A stretch of 64,000 nucleotides of DNA from Aplidium turbinatum (GCA_918807975.1 OU964918.1:6882001-6946000), one strand, 5' to 3'; positions 9,479 through 21,203 are shown, counted from the stretch's first letter. Program-made: numbers and translations. The notes: a model not told the origin generated them from the sequence alone.

Positions 9479-9958
9479 AACGTGACTACTTTTTCAGTCG
9501 AACGAAGGATCAGCATTCTCTTTGAAAACATATTCGACTAGATATCAATTTCAATGACAATATAAGACCTTTGTAAAGCTCTTCCGCTGTTTGACGTTCA
9601 TCTTCGGAAAACTCAGTATTTTGTCCAAGTCCAAGGTTTTTATCGCCATCATTATTTCTTTGCGTAGCTAGTAGAAACAGTAAATCATCTTGAAGAAGCT
9701 GCTTGTCCGAATCTTGCAATCAAGGAAGAGAGCCTTCTTTTTTTCCGAAAGCTGAAGTATTCTTAATGTGTAAACTGCCATTGCGCGAAGCGGATATCAT
9801 GAGCAGCCTCACTGCCTTGTGGACATTTACAACTATTGCCTTAATCTCAGGAGCTAATAAGTATACACGATTCAACCCTTACAATTGCGCCTCCTACGGC
9901 ACTTTTCAACACTTTAAAGTCGTATCGTAAAATTGTTTCAGCGTAATTCTGCATTGTG
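9479..9958. other. Spacer with an unassigned acidic minus-strand frame
   Basis: On the minus strand 9719-9510 a 69-codon frame (MQDSDKQLLQDDLLFLLATQ...) is rich in Asp and Glu but has no recognised domain or clear splice signals. It may be chance. Confidence 0.25.
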
Positions 9959-9966
9959 GAGACAGC

Positions 9967-11260
9967 CAGGGGCTCCGGAAGCGGGGGGGGGGCAGCGGGA
10001 GAGATCGCCCCCCTGCCATCAAATTTTCTGTGGATGGGGGGGCAAGAGGGGCAAAGGTGCCCTTTTAAGGTCATGTGAGCTACTGCACATTTTTCAATAT
10101 ACCGTAACAATTTCTGCAGTTCGCTTTTAGCCTAATTACAATCTTTCATTTTTGCCTCAAAATAATATTCACACACAAAATTCTGTATCACAATAGGTTA
10201 CATCATTATAACATAGATTGATGCCTTTCCATGCCATTATTCTTTGTATAGCGGTATGAAGTTCTTGTATCATTACTCGATAATGAGCTATTGTGTAGAT
10301 CACAAACATAATTTATTGAAATTCTATCACTCCTTTGCTTCTTCAAAGACGGTTTTGTCACAACCATGTTTGATGTAACCACCAAGCTGTGAAAATCAAA
10401 CGCCAATGATTCGAGGCACCTCTAACGACCGTTTTGCATTGCATAGGACCAGTCCAAAGGTAGGGCCGGATGGCCGGGTATTGTTGATGACTGATTTATG
10501 AGAAAACAAAATGTTCCTCGTGGTCTTGGTTTTAGTTTGAATAAAGATCTCAGTGATACAGAATTGTAGGAAAGTTAAGGAATGGTATAAACTTCTTAGC
10601 ATAGCAAAGAGTGTGAGAACCGGAAAGTTAAAATTTTTTAGAAAGAAAAGTGTAAGTAAAGACATAGGGTCAAATTAGGAAAGGTGAATGCTGAACGCAG
10701 TTTTAGCGCCATGAGGCGTGTAAAAATGTGGCTTCGTTCCACAATGACAGACAAAAGTTTAAACAACCGAATGTCTGCGACTATTCACAAACAGGTGATG
10801 GACTTTGGACACCATTGACTTAGAAGCTGTTGCAAATGAGCTCATTCGAGCAACCGACGCGAGTGAAATGTACTTTGGATTGGTTTGATATTTGTCTACA
10901 TACAGAATACAAATTATCCCGTGGACTCATTTTATATTTTGCAGCAGATTGTGAGGCTATGAACGTGAAATTTATCTTTCGTTTCTTCTTGTTCAAGCGC
11001 TTTCAATATATTTTATTCATTTATCTTCATCTGTCTCACATTTCGATTATATGGCTAATAGGGGAAAAACGATTAACGAACTGCCCAGCATTATCGCTAT
11101 ATAATCATTCGCTACCTCCGCTTGCGGCAGATTGCGCATCAACATGGGTTACTTGGCAGAGTTCCATGTGATTATCGCTATATCTTATCGTAAACTTAAA
11201 AAAAAGTGCCTTTTTTTCATAATCCTGCCCCCCCAGTCAAAAATCGTTCCGGCGCCCCTG
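9967..11260 (+). mobile_element. Decayed hAT transposon with exact 8-bp TSD
   Basis: The termini CAGGGGCTCCGGAAGCG and the reverse complement of the right end, CAGGGGCGCCGGAACGA, are hAT inverted repeats. The identical octamer GAGACAGC flanks the element on both sides (9959-9966 and 11261-11268), so both ends are secure. 1294 bp, too short for an intact transposase, and only a C-terminal scrap is visible inside. G/C runs follow each end. Confidence 0.93.
10690..10800 (+). pseudogene. hAT transposase C-terminal dimerisation scrap
   Basis: The plus strand reads AERSFSAMRRVKMWLRSTMT followed by DKSLNNRMSA, the conserved end of the hAT C-terminal dimerisation region (ERSFS..R.IK...RS.M...RL). 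It is only about 37 codons long and cut off from the rest of the transposase, but it confirms the class of the surrounding element. Confidence 0.82.
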
Positions 11261-11268
11261 GAGACAGC

Positions 11269-12299
11269 AGGAGACAACAATGTTGTATGATGCTATGAGG
11301 CTAAATGCGATAAATGAGTACAATATAAAAAGTGAAGAGTATAAATGGCGGACAGATTTACTGAATGATTTAAACTTTTTTCGATAAAAATATTTTCCTT
11401 ATTCTAACTAAAAAATGGATTTCTTGATTTTGGAGTAATGGCAGATATTGCTTTGCTCACTGTTCTCAAAACTTGTTTGCCAAATGCAGCGTCTTTTTCC
11501 ACGAACCACAATAAAAGGTAACTTTAGAAAAGTCACCCGATCCCTTCGTTCTTTCTTTCTGGTGCGCATACTCTCATTACGGCACGTCAGTCCGATAGAT
11601 TTGCACATCGTAAAAGAAAGCCGAAACACGTTTGGAAACACGAGTTAGTAAAATAGAGAAAAGATAAAGAGAGATTGTCGCTCAAGCGTGACAATGCACC
11701 GCCATGATGACGTCACAATTGCGTCACAATCTATGATACAATACAGGAAAAAAATAGCTGGGCCATAATTTCGTGAACACCCTTTCTTTCACGACTAAAC
11801 CAGCAAGGATAAAATTTGGAGTGGTGCTGTAATAGTAGTAGTAGTAGCCATATCATCAGGTAACAACGGGAGTGCAGTCATCGTAAGCTACGATTGTTGA
11901 TAAAAATTTGTTCGATCTCCGAAGGGTATGTTACCAATTCGAATTCTCCAAGGGTGGCTTCTGCTACAATGGAGCAAAAAAACTTCCTGAACCTGATAGG
12001 AGGATGATAGGGAATTGCAGAACACCTCCACCGCAAATAATCTTCAAAATGCCGGAGCCAAGCAGAAGCTTCCTGCAGCTTGTGGAGATCCGAGTATCCT
12101 GCAAACTGCGGAGTCAAGACGACTTCAAAACAAGCAACTTGGGCAAAGCATTTTCTTTTACAAACTTTTCAACAAACAACTACATGTTCGACTCCAGCCA
12201 CTCGCACTTGCTGTTGTTTCTCTGGGCAAGAAACTTTACGATAATTGCCTCTACCTAGTGATCGATTTTCGAGTAATGGGTAGTACCAAATTTAAGTCA
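11269..12299. other. Non-coding spacer
   Basis: No supported gene. Contains a short TAG trinucleotide run near 11835 and two TGACGTCA/TGCGTCACA-like words near 11705-11730. Overlapping frames of 60-116 codons on both strands at 11878-12302 lack recognisable motifs and look like chance. Confidence 0.35.
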
Positions 12300-12450
12300 T
12301 AAGTAGAGTAGACAACCGGAAACAGACATTGCTGTCGGCTGCAGCGTAGGTCAGGTGTATGTCGGAAGGCGTACACCGATGCATAGCGCTCAAGTCCGCT
12401 TTCCCGCAATGCAGGATAAAGATAAACAAACAAACAAACAAACGAAACAA
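12300..12450 (+). repeat. Possible SINE tail with AAAC repeats
   Basis: A moderately GC-rich stretch ends in five ACAA/CAAA-type repeats (12425-12445), as at the 3' end of a SINE or LINE. The tail resembles that of the SINE at 23361-23578, but no B box is seen upstream. Confidence 0.3.
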
Positions 12451-12591
12451 TTTGCATGGCTGTAAGAACTTCAAACCTAGGAAAGTTAATAGTTTATTGA
12501 AACCAAGGATGAAAATAGAAACTTAAAACTCTAATCTTTGTCTTAAAAAAGATATTTTTGTATAATCCTGGTAAATATTGATGATGATGTC

Positions 12592-13345
12592 ATGTTCATG
12601 ATCTCTCTCTTTCGTTTGAGACTAGATCAAATTTCAGGGCAGGTGATGGAGAGCCAGGTGAGTGTAGCTTCGTCCAGCGTTGCTATAGGCTACCCTGCGT
12701 TCCGTTTGGTGCCTTGTAGATGGGACATTCGAGAACGACATGGTCAGCAGTTTGTTCCTCCGCGCCGTATTCGCAGGCCGATAAGGGAGCCAGACCCCAC
12801 TTGTGCATGTTGGAGTGGAAGCGACCGACTCCGGTTCGGATTCTGTTGAGCTTGACCCAATTCGGCCGAGGCAGGTCCATACCAGGGGGGCGCGCCACCG
12901 GGTGAGGTATAAAACCATGTAGTTTGGTGTCGGTGGCGCACCACGCTGCATTCCAAGTGTCTCCATGAAGTGTGCTGCGCTGATGGCGTGATCGCTGAAT
13001 GGATGTAGTAATTCAGCAGCAGCTGGCACAAAGGGGTGTCTAGACTTTAATTGCCGGGGAGATTCCTGAGGTGGGATGTTGAGTTTTTCATGAAGCAAGT
13101 GGTTAGGATCCCCCGCCCGGCGAGCCAGGTGTATAATGGCTCCCTTTCGGCGGAGCTCAGCAGGTTGGATGCCTGCAAGGATTGGTAAATACTCTGTTGG
13201 AGTTGGGCGCAGGCATCCAGTCACAGTTCGCAATGCGTCGTTGATTGGGCTGTCGATGAGGCGGGTGTGGGCACTGCGGCACCAGGCAGGGGCGCAGTAT
13301 TCAGCAGTGGAGCGAACCAAAGCCAGGGTTGCAGTGCGCAAGGTG
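12592..13345 (-). pseudogene. LINE reverse-transcriptase C-terminal region
   Basis: The minus strand from 13341 encodes STAEYCAPAWCRSAHTRLID followed by NDALRTVTGCLRPTPTEYLP, AGIQPAELRRKGA and LKSRHPFVPAA, which I recognise from the thumb/C-terminal part of a widespread invertebrate non-LTR retrotransposon. The family match then moves to a second frame at 12898-12683 (LNRIRTGVGRFHSNMHKWGL, EEQTADHV.LECPIYKAP), so at least one frameshift separates the halves near 12.9 kb. The final CCHC-like segment is present and the catalytic core is missing: a 5'-truncated copy. The 3' end lies near 12592. A GAT-rich microsatellite borders the upstream side. Confidence 0.85.
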
Positions 13346-13735
13346 TCAGCACCTGCGCCCCAAGTTCATGATGATGATGATAATGCTGATGATGATTGCC
13401 AACTTGGAGTGGTAAAGTGATAAGACTTTCGAGCACAAACAATTCAAACGACAGCGATCAAACAATTTTAGAATTCATTTTGTCTTAGTATTACTAGCAC
13501 CTGGTGTAATGTGCATGATAGACAGTCAAGGCACGTTTTAATGTTTGCAATGGCAGTTAAGAACACTGTTGTTTTGAGACAAAATTTATATGCAAAAACT
13601 TGCATGAGTTCTTAGTTCGTAGATTCGTTTGACGGGCTCTTGCTTTAGTAGCCTATAAAGAGAACGAAAAAGTAGTAAAAGTAGTTTTGTAGTAGTTTTG
13701 TTTTGTTTAGATTGTGAAAAGATTGACTAGTAATG
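13346..13735. other. Spacer with GAT microsatellite
   Basis: ATGATGATGATGATAATG repeats at about 13370-13397, then AT-rich sequence with a TAGTAAAAGTAGTTTTGTAG repeat near 13672. No gene seen. Confidence 0.4.
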
Positions 13736-13740
13736 TTGAA

Positions 13741-14159
13741 CCATGGCCACCTGGAGATGCGGCCTGATTTGTCACATTTTGCAGATTTTGATTACAGCTA
13801 CTGCTAGTGCTTGACTGACATTTTTTGAGATGTTTTTACTTTTTGCGGTTTCCTAATGACAAAAAACTTTTTTGTTGCCTTGGGGAAGCAATGGCAAATG
13901 AGAAAAAGTAAGTTGAAAAACGCAAAATCAGACTGTTATTGAAAATTAACAGTCTGACTAAAATTTACAAAATCAAATTTTCTTTGTTTTTCAACATGTG
14001 AGGATGTTAAAACCTATTGTTTCATCTGAGGAAAAGAATAAAGAAAGCGTAAAAATCTAATTTTTAGAAAAATTTATTTAAACGTTCGCCCAAAGTTAGA
14101 AAAACCTGGAAATTTCTGAAAAATGTGACAAATCAGGCCGTATCTTTAGGTGGCCATGG
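13741..14159. mobile_element. Foldback MITE, family 1, copy 1
   Basis: The ends CCATGGCCACCTGGAGATG and CCATGGCCACCTAAAGATA (reverse complement of the right end) run into the shared inner arm CGGCCTGATTTGTCACATTT. TTGAA flanks both sides (13736-13740 and 14160-14164), a plausible 5-bp target duplication. About 419 bp, with an inner hairpin around AATCAGACTGTTA / TAACAGTCTGA. No coding capacity. An inverted second copy lies at 56991-57392. Superfamily unknown. Confidence 0.85.
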
Positions 14160-14394
14160 TTGAACATGTACAATTATACAACCAAAGAAAGTTACTTGCA
14201 TGGTATTGAGCACTTTTTTGTTGTACATGGTATTTACTGTAGGCTATAACAAAAGCCATGTAGACTTCTAGCAGAATATTTAGTTATAAACTCCTATTTA
14301 GTATTTCAACAGGTAGACAGTTTTGAGTCATTGCTTTTCACTCTCCTTGTACCGCTTTGGGGTAAGTGACAATAACCTGTATATTGGATCGATA

Positions 14395-14840
14395 CAAACA
14401 TTGAGATGTTTTCAAACATAGCAGTGAGTTGTGACTGAAGTCGTTGCTGTGTTTTCTTGTTTTAAAGTAGTCAGAGCAATCGTTTTATTTTGTTTGTTCG
14501 CTCAACATGTAACTGCAAGTAACAAGGTTACGATAACGCATATGAAATAAGCAGCAAGAGCATAGCCAAGTCAGAGTGTTGGAGGTGGCATTGATTTCAT
14601 GAGCTATTTCAAATATGACAGAGAAGTTCAATTAAATTGAGACAAGCATGGTTGGAGGAAATAAAGGAAGGACTTTTCCTACTTTCATTTACGGTAAGTT
14701 ATATACTTTAATTCGTGGTAGGCCTACAAACTTTTATTCACGGCACATAACTTTATTCATGGAGCTTACACGCATACTGTAAACTAATGCACAGCAATTG
14801 AACTGGCAAACGTTATCAAATGAAACCTGTCACGTAGGTT
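14395..14840 (+). repeat. Paralogous stretch A1
   Basis: Aligns with 22715-23120 in the same orientation (shared GCAGTGAGTTGTGA, AGAGCATAGCCAAGT, TGATTTCATGAG and similar blocks). Together with 15955-16150 and 17130-17287/21213-21303 it shows the same segment order as 22715-23815. Divergence is substantial, so this duplication is older than the one at 1-2787. Confidence 0.78.
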
Positions 14841-15333
14841 TATGTGTGTGAGCACTACTCTGGCAGAACTGGAAATAATTTGATGAAGTGTTTCAAAAAC
14901 AAACTCGAAAACGTACTCTCTCAAACATTACAACAATTAGGTTTGGAAATTTAACTTTTTCATCTTTAGCATTCGGTCAAGTCATGATTTCCCATGTTAC
15001 ATGTAGTCAGTACTCACGATATCGGTTAAGCGCATATCGCGAAAACGTATAAATTATTTAATTGCATCAAAATCTGAAATTCCAAAACCAAGTCATATCT
15101 AATGTTATGTAAAATTATCGGCTTAACGCATCCCACTTAAAGAAATATATCGCATAAATGGATCAGCATTTGCTTCTCGGTTGCACACTTCATTCATTTA
15201 CATCAAAACCTCTGACAAATGGCTCATGCGATTAACCGACTTTGTCTGCATCAACATTTGCATTGATTGATTACAAAATGTTTACAATTTTGTTTTTATT
15301 ATTGTTTTTGCGTAGACTTTAAAAATTTTACCA
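14841..15333. other. Spacer, nothing recognised
   Basis: AT-rich sequence with no supported frame, repeat or RNA motif. Confidence 0.4.
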
Positions 15334-15678
15334 CCTCTCTGCCTGTTATTGTTTATTTAACTTTCCTGACTTTGTTTCTTATTTGTGTGAGGGTGGCACC
15401 TGCCTTCGTTGTCTCTGTGGTCTTTCGTTGTCATCCAAGTAGGCTACCCGCACCATATCGTAGTTTACGTCATAAAAGTCATAAAAAGATTTTTTGAAAA
15501 GATTTTTTTTAAGACATCTCTGCTTGTTATTGTTTGTTTATTTTGTTGCTTACTTAACTTTCCTGACTTTGTTTCTTTTTTGTATGAGGGTGGCACCTGC
15601 CTTCGTTGGCTCTGTGGTCTTTCGTTGTCATCCAAGTAGGCTACCACCACCATATCGTAGCTTACGTCATAAAAAGAA
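15334..15678 (+). repeat. Local tandem duplication, two units
   Basis: Unit 1 (about 15334-15487) and unit 2 (about 15512-15678) share CTTTCCTGACTTTGTTTCTT, GAGGGTGGCACCTGCCTTCG and TCGTTGTCATCCAAGTAGGC in the same order. Overlapping 60-90 codon frames here repeat LTFLTLFL...VAPAFV in different frames, a by-product of the repeat and not evidence of coding. Confidence 0.85.
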
Positions 15679-15954
15679 TCTGTTTCTGTTGACTGTAAAA
15701 ATTATATGTTTTGTCGCCTGCCACGATAAAATTGTAGAAATGTTTATTGAAAGTGTTTCTCACAAATACTTGTGAGCTGAAAAGATTGTTTTAAAATATT
15801 TCGAACTGGCAACCTTGTTTTTGGGCAACTTTTAAGGGTTTACATAAACGCATTACTTTATCTTTACTCAGTGTTAGATTGATATACTATGAGTTGAAAA
15901 GATTGTTTTATTATTTGTACTCAAAAGCGGAATTGAATCGGTCTGGATTCCTCT

Positions 15955-16150
15955 GATTGAGTGCACTTTGTGATTTTGCCAAAACACAGCGCTTTTGATA
16001 AATGCCGACTCAATATCCTGGGGAACTTTATTGAGGCCACTGGGCCACGCAGCTCGATGAGAAACAAACCGAAGTGAGGTGATGTTGAACAAACTGAATG
16101 ATCTGAATATCTGCACTTGCTACTAGAAAGCTACAGGGCTTACCATATTG
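15955..16150 (+). repeat. Paralogous stretch A2
   Basis: Matches 23165-23350 in order and orientation: AAACACAGCGCTTTTGA, AAACAAACCGAAGT and AGGGCTTACCATA are shared. It continues the A/B ladder. Confidence 0.75.
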
Positions 16151-17129
16151 CAAACTGGTTGTCACTATAATTGAGTTACCGTTAAAACTTATAGGCTTTT
16201 TAATGTTGAGCTGTCTTTGTTTTTTAATCTTGGACTTGTAAGCAATTAGTATATATAATCAACGTTTAAAAGTATTAAAAGTGGCAAATGGCGTATGAAA
16301 ATAGAATTGTCGACATCGTCAGCTAAAATAAGTTTTCTGCCGCTGAACAATTCGCTTCATTACTTTTAATGAGCGAACAACAAAAATCAGTTAGCCTACA
16401 CTCGACAAGCAATAAATTGCCGGCATTGTGCTTATAAAGTACAGTAATCGTGCTTATAAAGTACTTATAAAGTAAGGTTATAAAGTAGTAAGGTTATAAA
16501 GTGCTTATAAAGTACAGTTACACAAAATTGTTGGCGAACCAACGCGTGAAATGTTATAAAGCAACATGTTTTTAAAAAGACAATTATGAGTAGCCTACGT
16601 GTTTTTTTTACCTTAGAAATAAACATTTTGTGCCTACCTACATAGCCTACTTACTAAATGATTCATACTTTCGAGAGAATCTTTCCAAACTTACTTGTTG
16701 AAGTGTCAGAAGAGTGATTCGCAAATTATTAATTAAGCTTTTATTCATTTTCAACTCGACTTACGCTCAGAGGTCACCAATGTGGTAACATTTATATTAG
16801 AGGTTTGTTGATGGTTTTATAATTTAATTAATTATCTTAAGACTATCTGATAAAATTCTATACAATTTGTTATCTGACTCCACTAAACAATTTAAACATA
16901 ACTGTTATTCATATTATATTGTCGAGTTAATCACGTTAATCATTGTTTGGACGAGTCCCCAGTGTAGGCTTTTTGCTGGTTAAAGGACTCACCTGTCTAC
17001 TCAATGTTGCAAACTTGTTGCGGGGAAGTCAACGTCTATCTCCGGAAAATTTGATTTAAAAAACTGTTTAATTTTGATATAACACACGCTGGTTTTTGCA
17101 TAGAATTAAAAAACCTTAAAAACGTTGAA
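16151..17129. other. Non-coding spacer with CTTATAAAGTA repeats
   Basis: At 16428-16520 the word CTTATAAAGTA and the related GGTTATAAAGTA recur several times with GTACAGT words at the edges, a short degenerate array. Otherwise AT-rich, no gene supported. Confidence 0.45.
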
Positions 17130-17287
17130 AGAACTTTAGTATTTCTTTAACTCAGATCTTCAATTTGCAATTTACCAATTCTGATTGTCCGGACCTCACG
17201 CATTGAGGCTTCTATCTAATGCAAAAAGTTTAGTCTGATAAGTTATTTCCAAATATAAACCAAAACAAAATCCATCCAGGTTAAGAC
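17130..17287 (+). repeat. Paralogous stretch A3, left half (P-element target)
   Basis: Aligns with 23590-23728 up to GGTTAAGAC (17279-17287), where the P-like element begins. The right half resumes at 21204. Confidence 0.75.
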
Positions 17288-18339
17288 ATGTACTTCTAGA
17301 CTACCTGTACTGGACACAGGTTTTTATTGAATACGCTAGTGGCCCCATGCGACGAAAACCGTAATTACCGAACAAACAACACCGCAGTACTGTTTTAGGT
17401 GTGAGTTATGTGGAATATAGCAAAGAGTTAGCTGCAAATGTTTGTTTATTAATTCTAGTACATTAAGCAGCACAGAAAGTTGTAATGCAACGTGAATTTA
17501 AGGAGAGGTGTGACATTGATGCAACACAAACAACAAGGTAGGCTACGCGGAACAATGTCCAAGAAAGTTATTACTGAATTATTTTCATCGCATTCTTGGC
17601 TGAAACTTTGTGCTGGTAGGCTATAGCTTTAATTAATTTCTCAATGTTTGAGGTACGATTCCACTGACGACGACGCCAAAATATCGGTTGTCCATTAATT
17701 ATTATTATTTATTTGCGTCAGACAAAGCTGTCCATATCCAAAATAACGAGATAATACACACACTGCAAAGGTCACAGAGAGCCACTTTGGATGTCGTCAG
17801 TTTAAGAGTTCACTAAATATCTACTATTACAAATTTACATAGGCTACAATTAGGGATGGTAGAAGTAGGGGATTGCTCACTCAAAAGTAAGGTGGACAAC
17901 TGGAGGGTCACAATGTTATAACAAAATTTAATGCAACTACAGCTTGAGGTCTACTGCCATATGTCGCATACTCAGGTGCAGTTTCTATGACCTGCCCACA
18001 TGTGTACAAAGTGTGTATCGCCAAAATAAATGTAGAAAACATGTGATATCATGTTCATTTAATAGTATTCAAGTCATGATAATGCAGGGGTAGACTTTAC
18101 GCAACACCGGTAACGGTATGTAGCCTCAAACTGCTGTATAGTGAGGTTTTACAGATTTTTTTAGCACCCACAATTTTAACCAAATATAGCAATTCATTTG
18201 ATGAGAATAAATTTACCTAAAAGCAAAGAAAACGTTGTGCAGTTCTGTTAATTTTTGAACTTCTTAGTAACCCTCCAGCCGTCCATTTTGTAGGAAAAAT
18301 CATTAAAGTGAGTCGTCCCGGTATTCTACTGTCCCTAGC

Positions 18340-18865
18340 TACAATGAGCGTTGGAAGAATTGAAAGTATTCAGAACGATAAAAACAATCAGGTGACATCA
18401 GGTCTGATATAAAGCGATTGGAGGAGTGAATGCAACGGTTGATAAACGAAAACATGTTTTTCCTCAATAAAGCATCAAACGTTGTTATATTATACATTAC
18501 TTGATATTCACGGACACTGACATAACGAGGCAAATTGTGCAATATTCTGAAAGAATCATTGTAAGCAACACGTAATCGTTTTATTCTAGAAGATCTAAAC
18601 TTGTTCCACAACTGGGATGCGTAAAACGACATACAGTAAGAGCGAAATAAATTGTTTTTTAGGTGGATGAGCATTTAGCAAAATAAAATTTGGCATTGTT
18701 TGCAGCACAGTCCTGAGAGCGTACTTGCCTTGAAATATCATTTTCATCTGAGAGAGAACTCTCAATAAATACACCCAGATATTTTACAGAGTCTGTGAAC
18801 ACAATTTCAGATTTACCTAGATATAGCAGAGGAGCACGTGAAAGATAATAGACATAGACTACCAA
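18340..18865 (-). pseudogene. CR1-like LINE fragment nested in the P element
   Basis: The minus strand reads SVKYLGVFIESSLSDENDI then, in another frame from 18674, LFRSYCMSFYASQLWNKF, RLRVAYNDSFRILHNLPRY and TTFDALLRKNMFSFINR. This order (KYLGV.I...L.D..DI..Q, F.SYC..LY..QLW, LRVAYN..FR.L..LPR) is typical of the C-terminal part of CR1-type LINEs. The two pieces are offset by a frameshift. Truncated at the 5' side. It lies between the P element's coding part and its inverted repeat, so it inserted after the P element. Confidence 0.82.
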
Positions 18866-18932
18866 TATTGAACCAATTCAATAGCACACTTGTAAGCAGT
18901 TAAGCGAAAATATAAAGTCACATCTCCGGTTG

Positions 18933-19790
18933 TTAGTATCCACCACGCAACTTCGTAATTTTACGGCACGACGTTGATCTACCGCTTTGTGATAGATCAC
19001 GAACATAATTGGACATAAAACAATTAAAAAACTTGCAGATCATATTGTTGATGATATCATGGCCCATGGTGCACTTTGAAATATCTTGATAATTTTGCCA
19101 AAGATCAGTCAATGAAACTGTGACAAGTCCCACAAAAAAATGTTTTTTTTCTTCAATTGCTAAGAATTTTTGCTCCAGGAAAGGTTCAGAGCGAATTGAA
19201 TTGAAGATACAGTAGCAATGTTGACACAAAGAAAACGATATATCATTAGGTGGAATAAATCCACCTCGATTAATTTTATTCGTATCATCAAGAACATCAT
19301 CAAAGCTAGTTGTGTGACAAGACAGTAATTGACATTTTAGGTCAGCAAGCAGGTTTGTAACTTCACTGAAACGAGTTATTGTGCGATTTGCAATATTAAC
19401 ATTGTTCTTTATTTTTTTACTGCTCAAAAAGGACTCGTATGACAAATCAACAAAAATCTGCAACCCCATGCTTAAAGATGGAATTTCAGCAGTCATGTCA
19501 ACAATACAAAGAAATAAAATGTCATCTTTCAACAACGCAGTAATTTCAGATGGCATGGTTTGTTCTGTCTGTATTCGCTCATATATGTCTTCAATTGATC
19601 TCACCTGGTCTTTTTCTAAAAATAATTTGCTCATTTTCTCTACATTTTCAGTATCTTGTTTGTGTCTGGCACTGGCAAAAGTAGTTTTGGATCGTTTGGG
19701 TGGTGGCTTACTAGACATGTAAGTTGGGCAGTTGGGAAATAGTGTTGGCAATGCATCATTCCTTAGTTTTCTGTAAAAGTGACAATACAA
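18933..19790 (-). pseudogene. P-element/THAP transposase, segment after the THAP domain
   Basis: A 285-codon frame. It begins RKLRNDALPTLFPNCPTYMS, matching the linker that follows THAP fingers in P-type transposases (LK..A.PT.FP). An acidic helical region follows (residues about 45-90), and GGFIPPNDISFSLC..C at about 177-192 is like the GG..YPS....L motif of THAP9/P-type proteins. The frame ends in RDLSQSGRSTSCRKITKLRG, which may not be native. The usual RNase-H-like DD(E/D) core is not recognisable, so the protein is partial compared with about 750 residues for a full P transposase. It lies between the inverted repeats, downstream of the THAP exon. Confidence 0.68.
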
Positions 19791-20223
19791 AAGCTATGCA
19801 TCTCTTTTAAGATTAGAGTTTCATGATAAACAACACATACCGGTACTCTACGAGTCAAAACATTCAATGGAAGGTCTCAATTTCATAATCAATAAGCCTA
19901 GGGCTGCATATAATTGGTAGGCCCAACATGATTAACACTACTTTTAACAGCCTACTAGGCCTATATGGAGAAAATAAGATATGAAGTAGCACAGCAACAT
20001 AAATCTTAAAAGACAATTAACTAGAATTTATTTATTTGTTCGAATTTATTTGTGTTTTGAATAATTATGTTTTGTTTTTTTCCTCTCTCTCATCAACAAA
20101 ACCAATAAACAGAACTGAACTAAGCTTTGGGTCTTGTGTACTTTAAGCCGTCCATGTTCAATACAGACATCTCAAAGTACAAAAAGACCATTAGCTTTTT
20201 TCTGTATCCATACAATCTGAGGC

Positions 20224-20494
20224 TCACTTTCTTTTGAGATCCGAAGTTCCTTTCTTCTTAATTCGACTTGCATTAGAATATTCCGATAAACTCACAAAGC
20301 AATCATCAGTAAAATGCAAAGAACACACCTTAGAACTTTTGCTTGAAACAAAATCTTTTCGAGAAAGTTTGCAGATCCATTTTTCTAACAGTTCATCATT
20401 TTGAAAAGGAAAACTGTGCATTGACACACCTTTTGGTGTTTTATGCCTGGCTATCATAGCCACTTTTACAGCCATAAGCAGAGCAACGTCCCAT
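20224..20494 (-). pseudogene. THAP zinc finger of the P-like transposase
   Basis: A start at 20494 gives MGRCSAYGCKSGYDSQ, a good C-x4-C N-terminal half of a THAP domain. After a one-base frame change near 20450 the rest follows in the frame of 20475-20224: TPKGVSMHSFPFQNDELLEK, the Trp of W.CKL, and KVCSLHFTDDCF with the C-x2-H pair. THAP fingers bind the transposon ends in P-type elements. All four expected zinc ligands are visible but split over two frames, so this copy is broken. The segment at 18933-19790 probably continues it after a spacer or intron. Confidence 0.85.
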
Positions 20495-21203
20495 ACTTCG
20501 AAATTTTTACCAAGCTACACAACCTGCAACAATTCATCAGGTGTCTTTATTTGTAAATTGAATGACTAAATTAGTCTAACATGTAACTGCTGTGATAAGA
20601 GAGATGAATTGGTAACATCACTTTCTAACTGATTTCAACTCTGTATGCTTTAGTTTTACGGAAATTACAAAATACCATAGCTAACTGCTTACAGCAGCCT
20701 ACTACTATTATGTAGCCTAGGCTATTTCCAAAACTTGACTTCTTGCATACCTTAGTGCTGTGCTGTTAGGCTATCAATGTTACTCAATGCAAGCCTTCTT
20801 GTATTCACTGTCAACAATCAAAAACGTGGTATTTCTTGATAATGTTTTATGCTTTGTAAAGTTGTACTTAGGCTACTTTTGTACTGAGCAGTAGCCAACC
20901 ATAGGTTCCATTCTCACTGTAAGCTTTCCCATATCTACTGCTGTGCTAACATCACATTCAGGCACACCAAACATTAAAAAAATTAGCCTACCTTTCTGCA
21001 AAGCACACAATTTCCTTCAAAGTTTAAAACTGAACTATATATTTTTTTCATAAGAAATCTTAAACGAACTGAATTCTCTGTCTTCGTTCTGTCTGGCTTT
21101 TGAAAAACTGATTTGAAAAAGCGTAATTCCTTTGGGTCCACGGTGGTATGGTCACGTGATGAATACGTCACCTGTGTCCAGTACAGGTAGTATAGAAGTA
21201 CAT

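Larger units (their letters stand above)
17288..21203 (-). mobile_element. P-element-like transposon with verified ends
   Basis: The termini are inverted repeats of 34 bp with one mismatch, starting ATGTACTTCTA and ending in its complement, with the inner part CTACCTGTACTGGACACAGG. GGTTAAGAC is present on both sides (17279-17287 and 21204-21212). P elements make 8-bp duplications, so the ninth base may be a shared terminal base. The paralogous site at 23720-23728 has GGTTAAGAC once with nothing inserted. Length 3916 bp. The minus strand encodes a THAP zinc finger and a second transposase segment. A LINE fragment is nested at 18340-18865, and 17322-18339 shows no recognisable coding. The catalytic half of a P transposase is not evident, so the copy looks non-autonomous. 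Confidence 0.9.

Noticed and set aside
11878-12302. Three overlapping frames of 79-116 codons
   Set aside because: Mutually overlapping on both strands with no motif, splice support or second copy.
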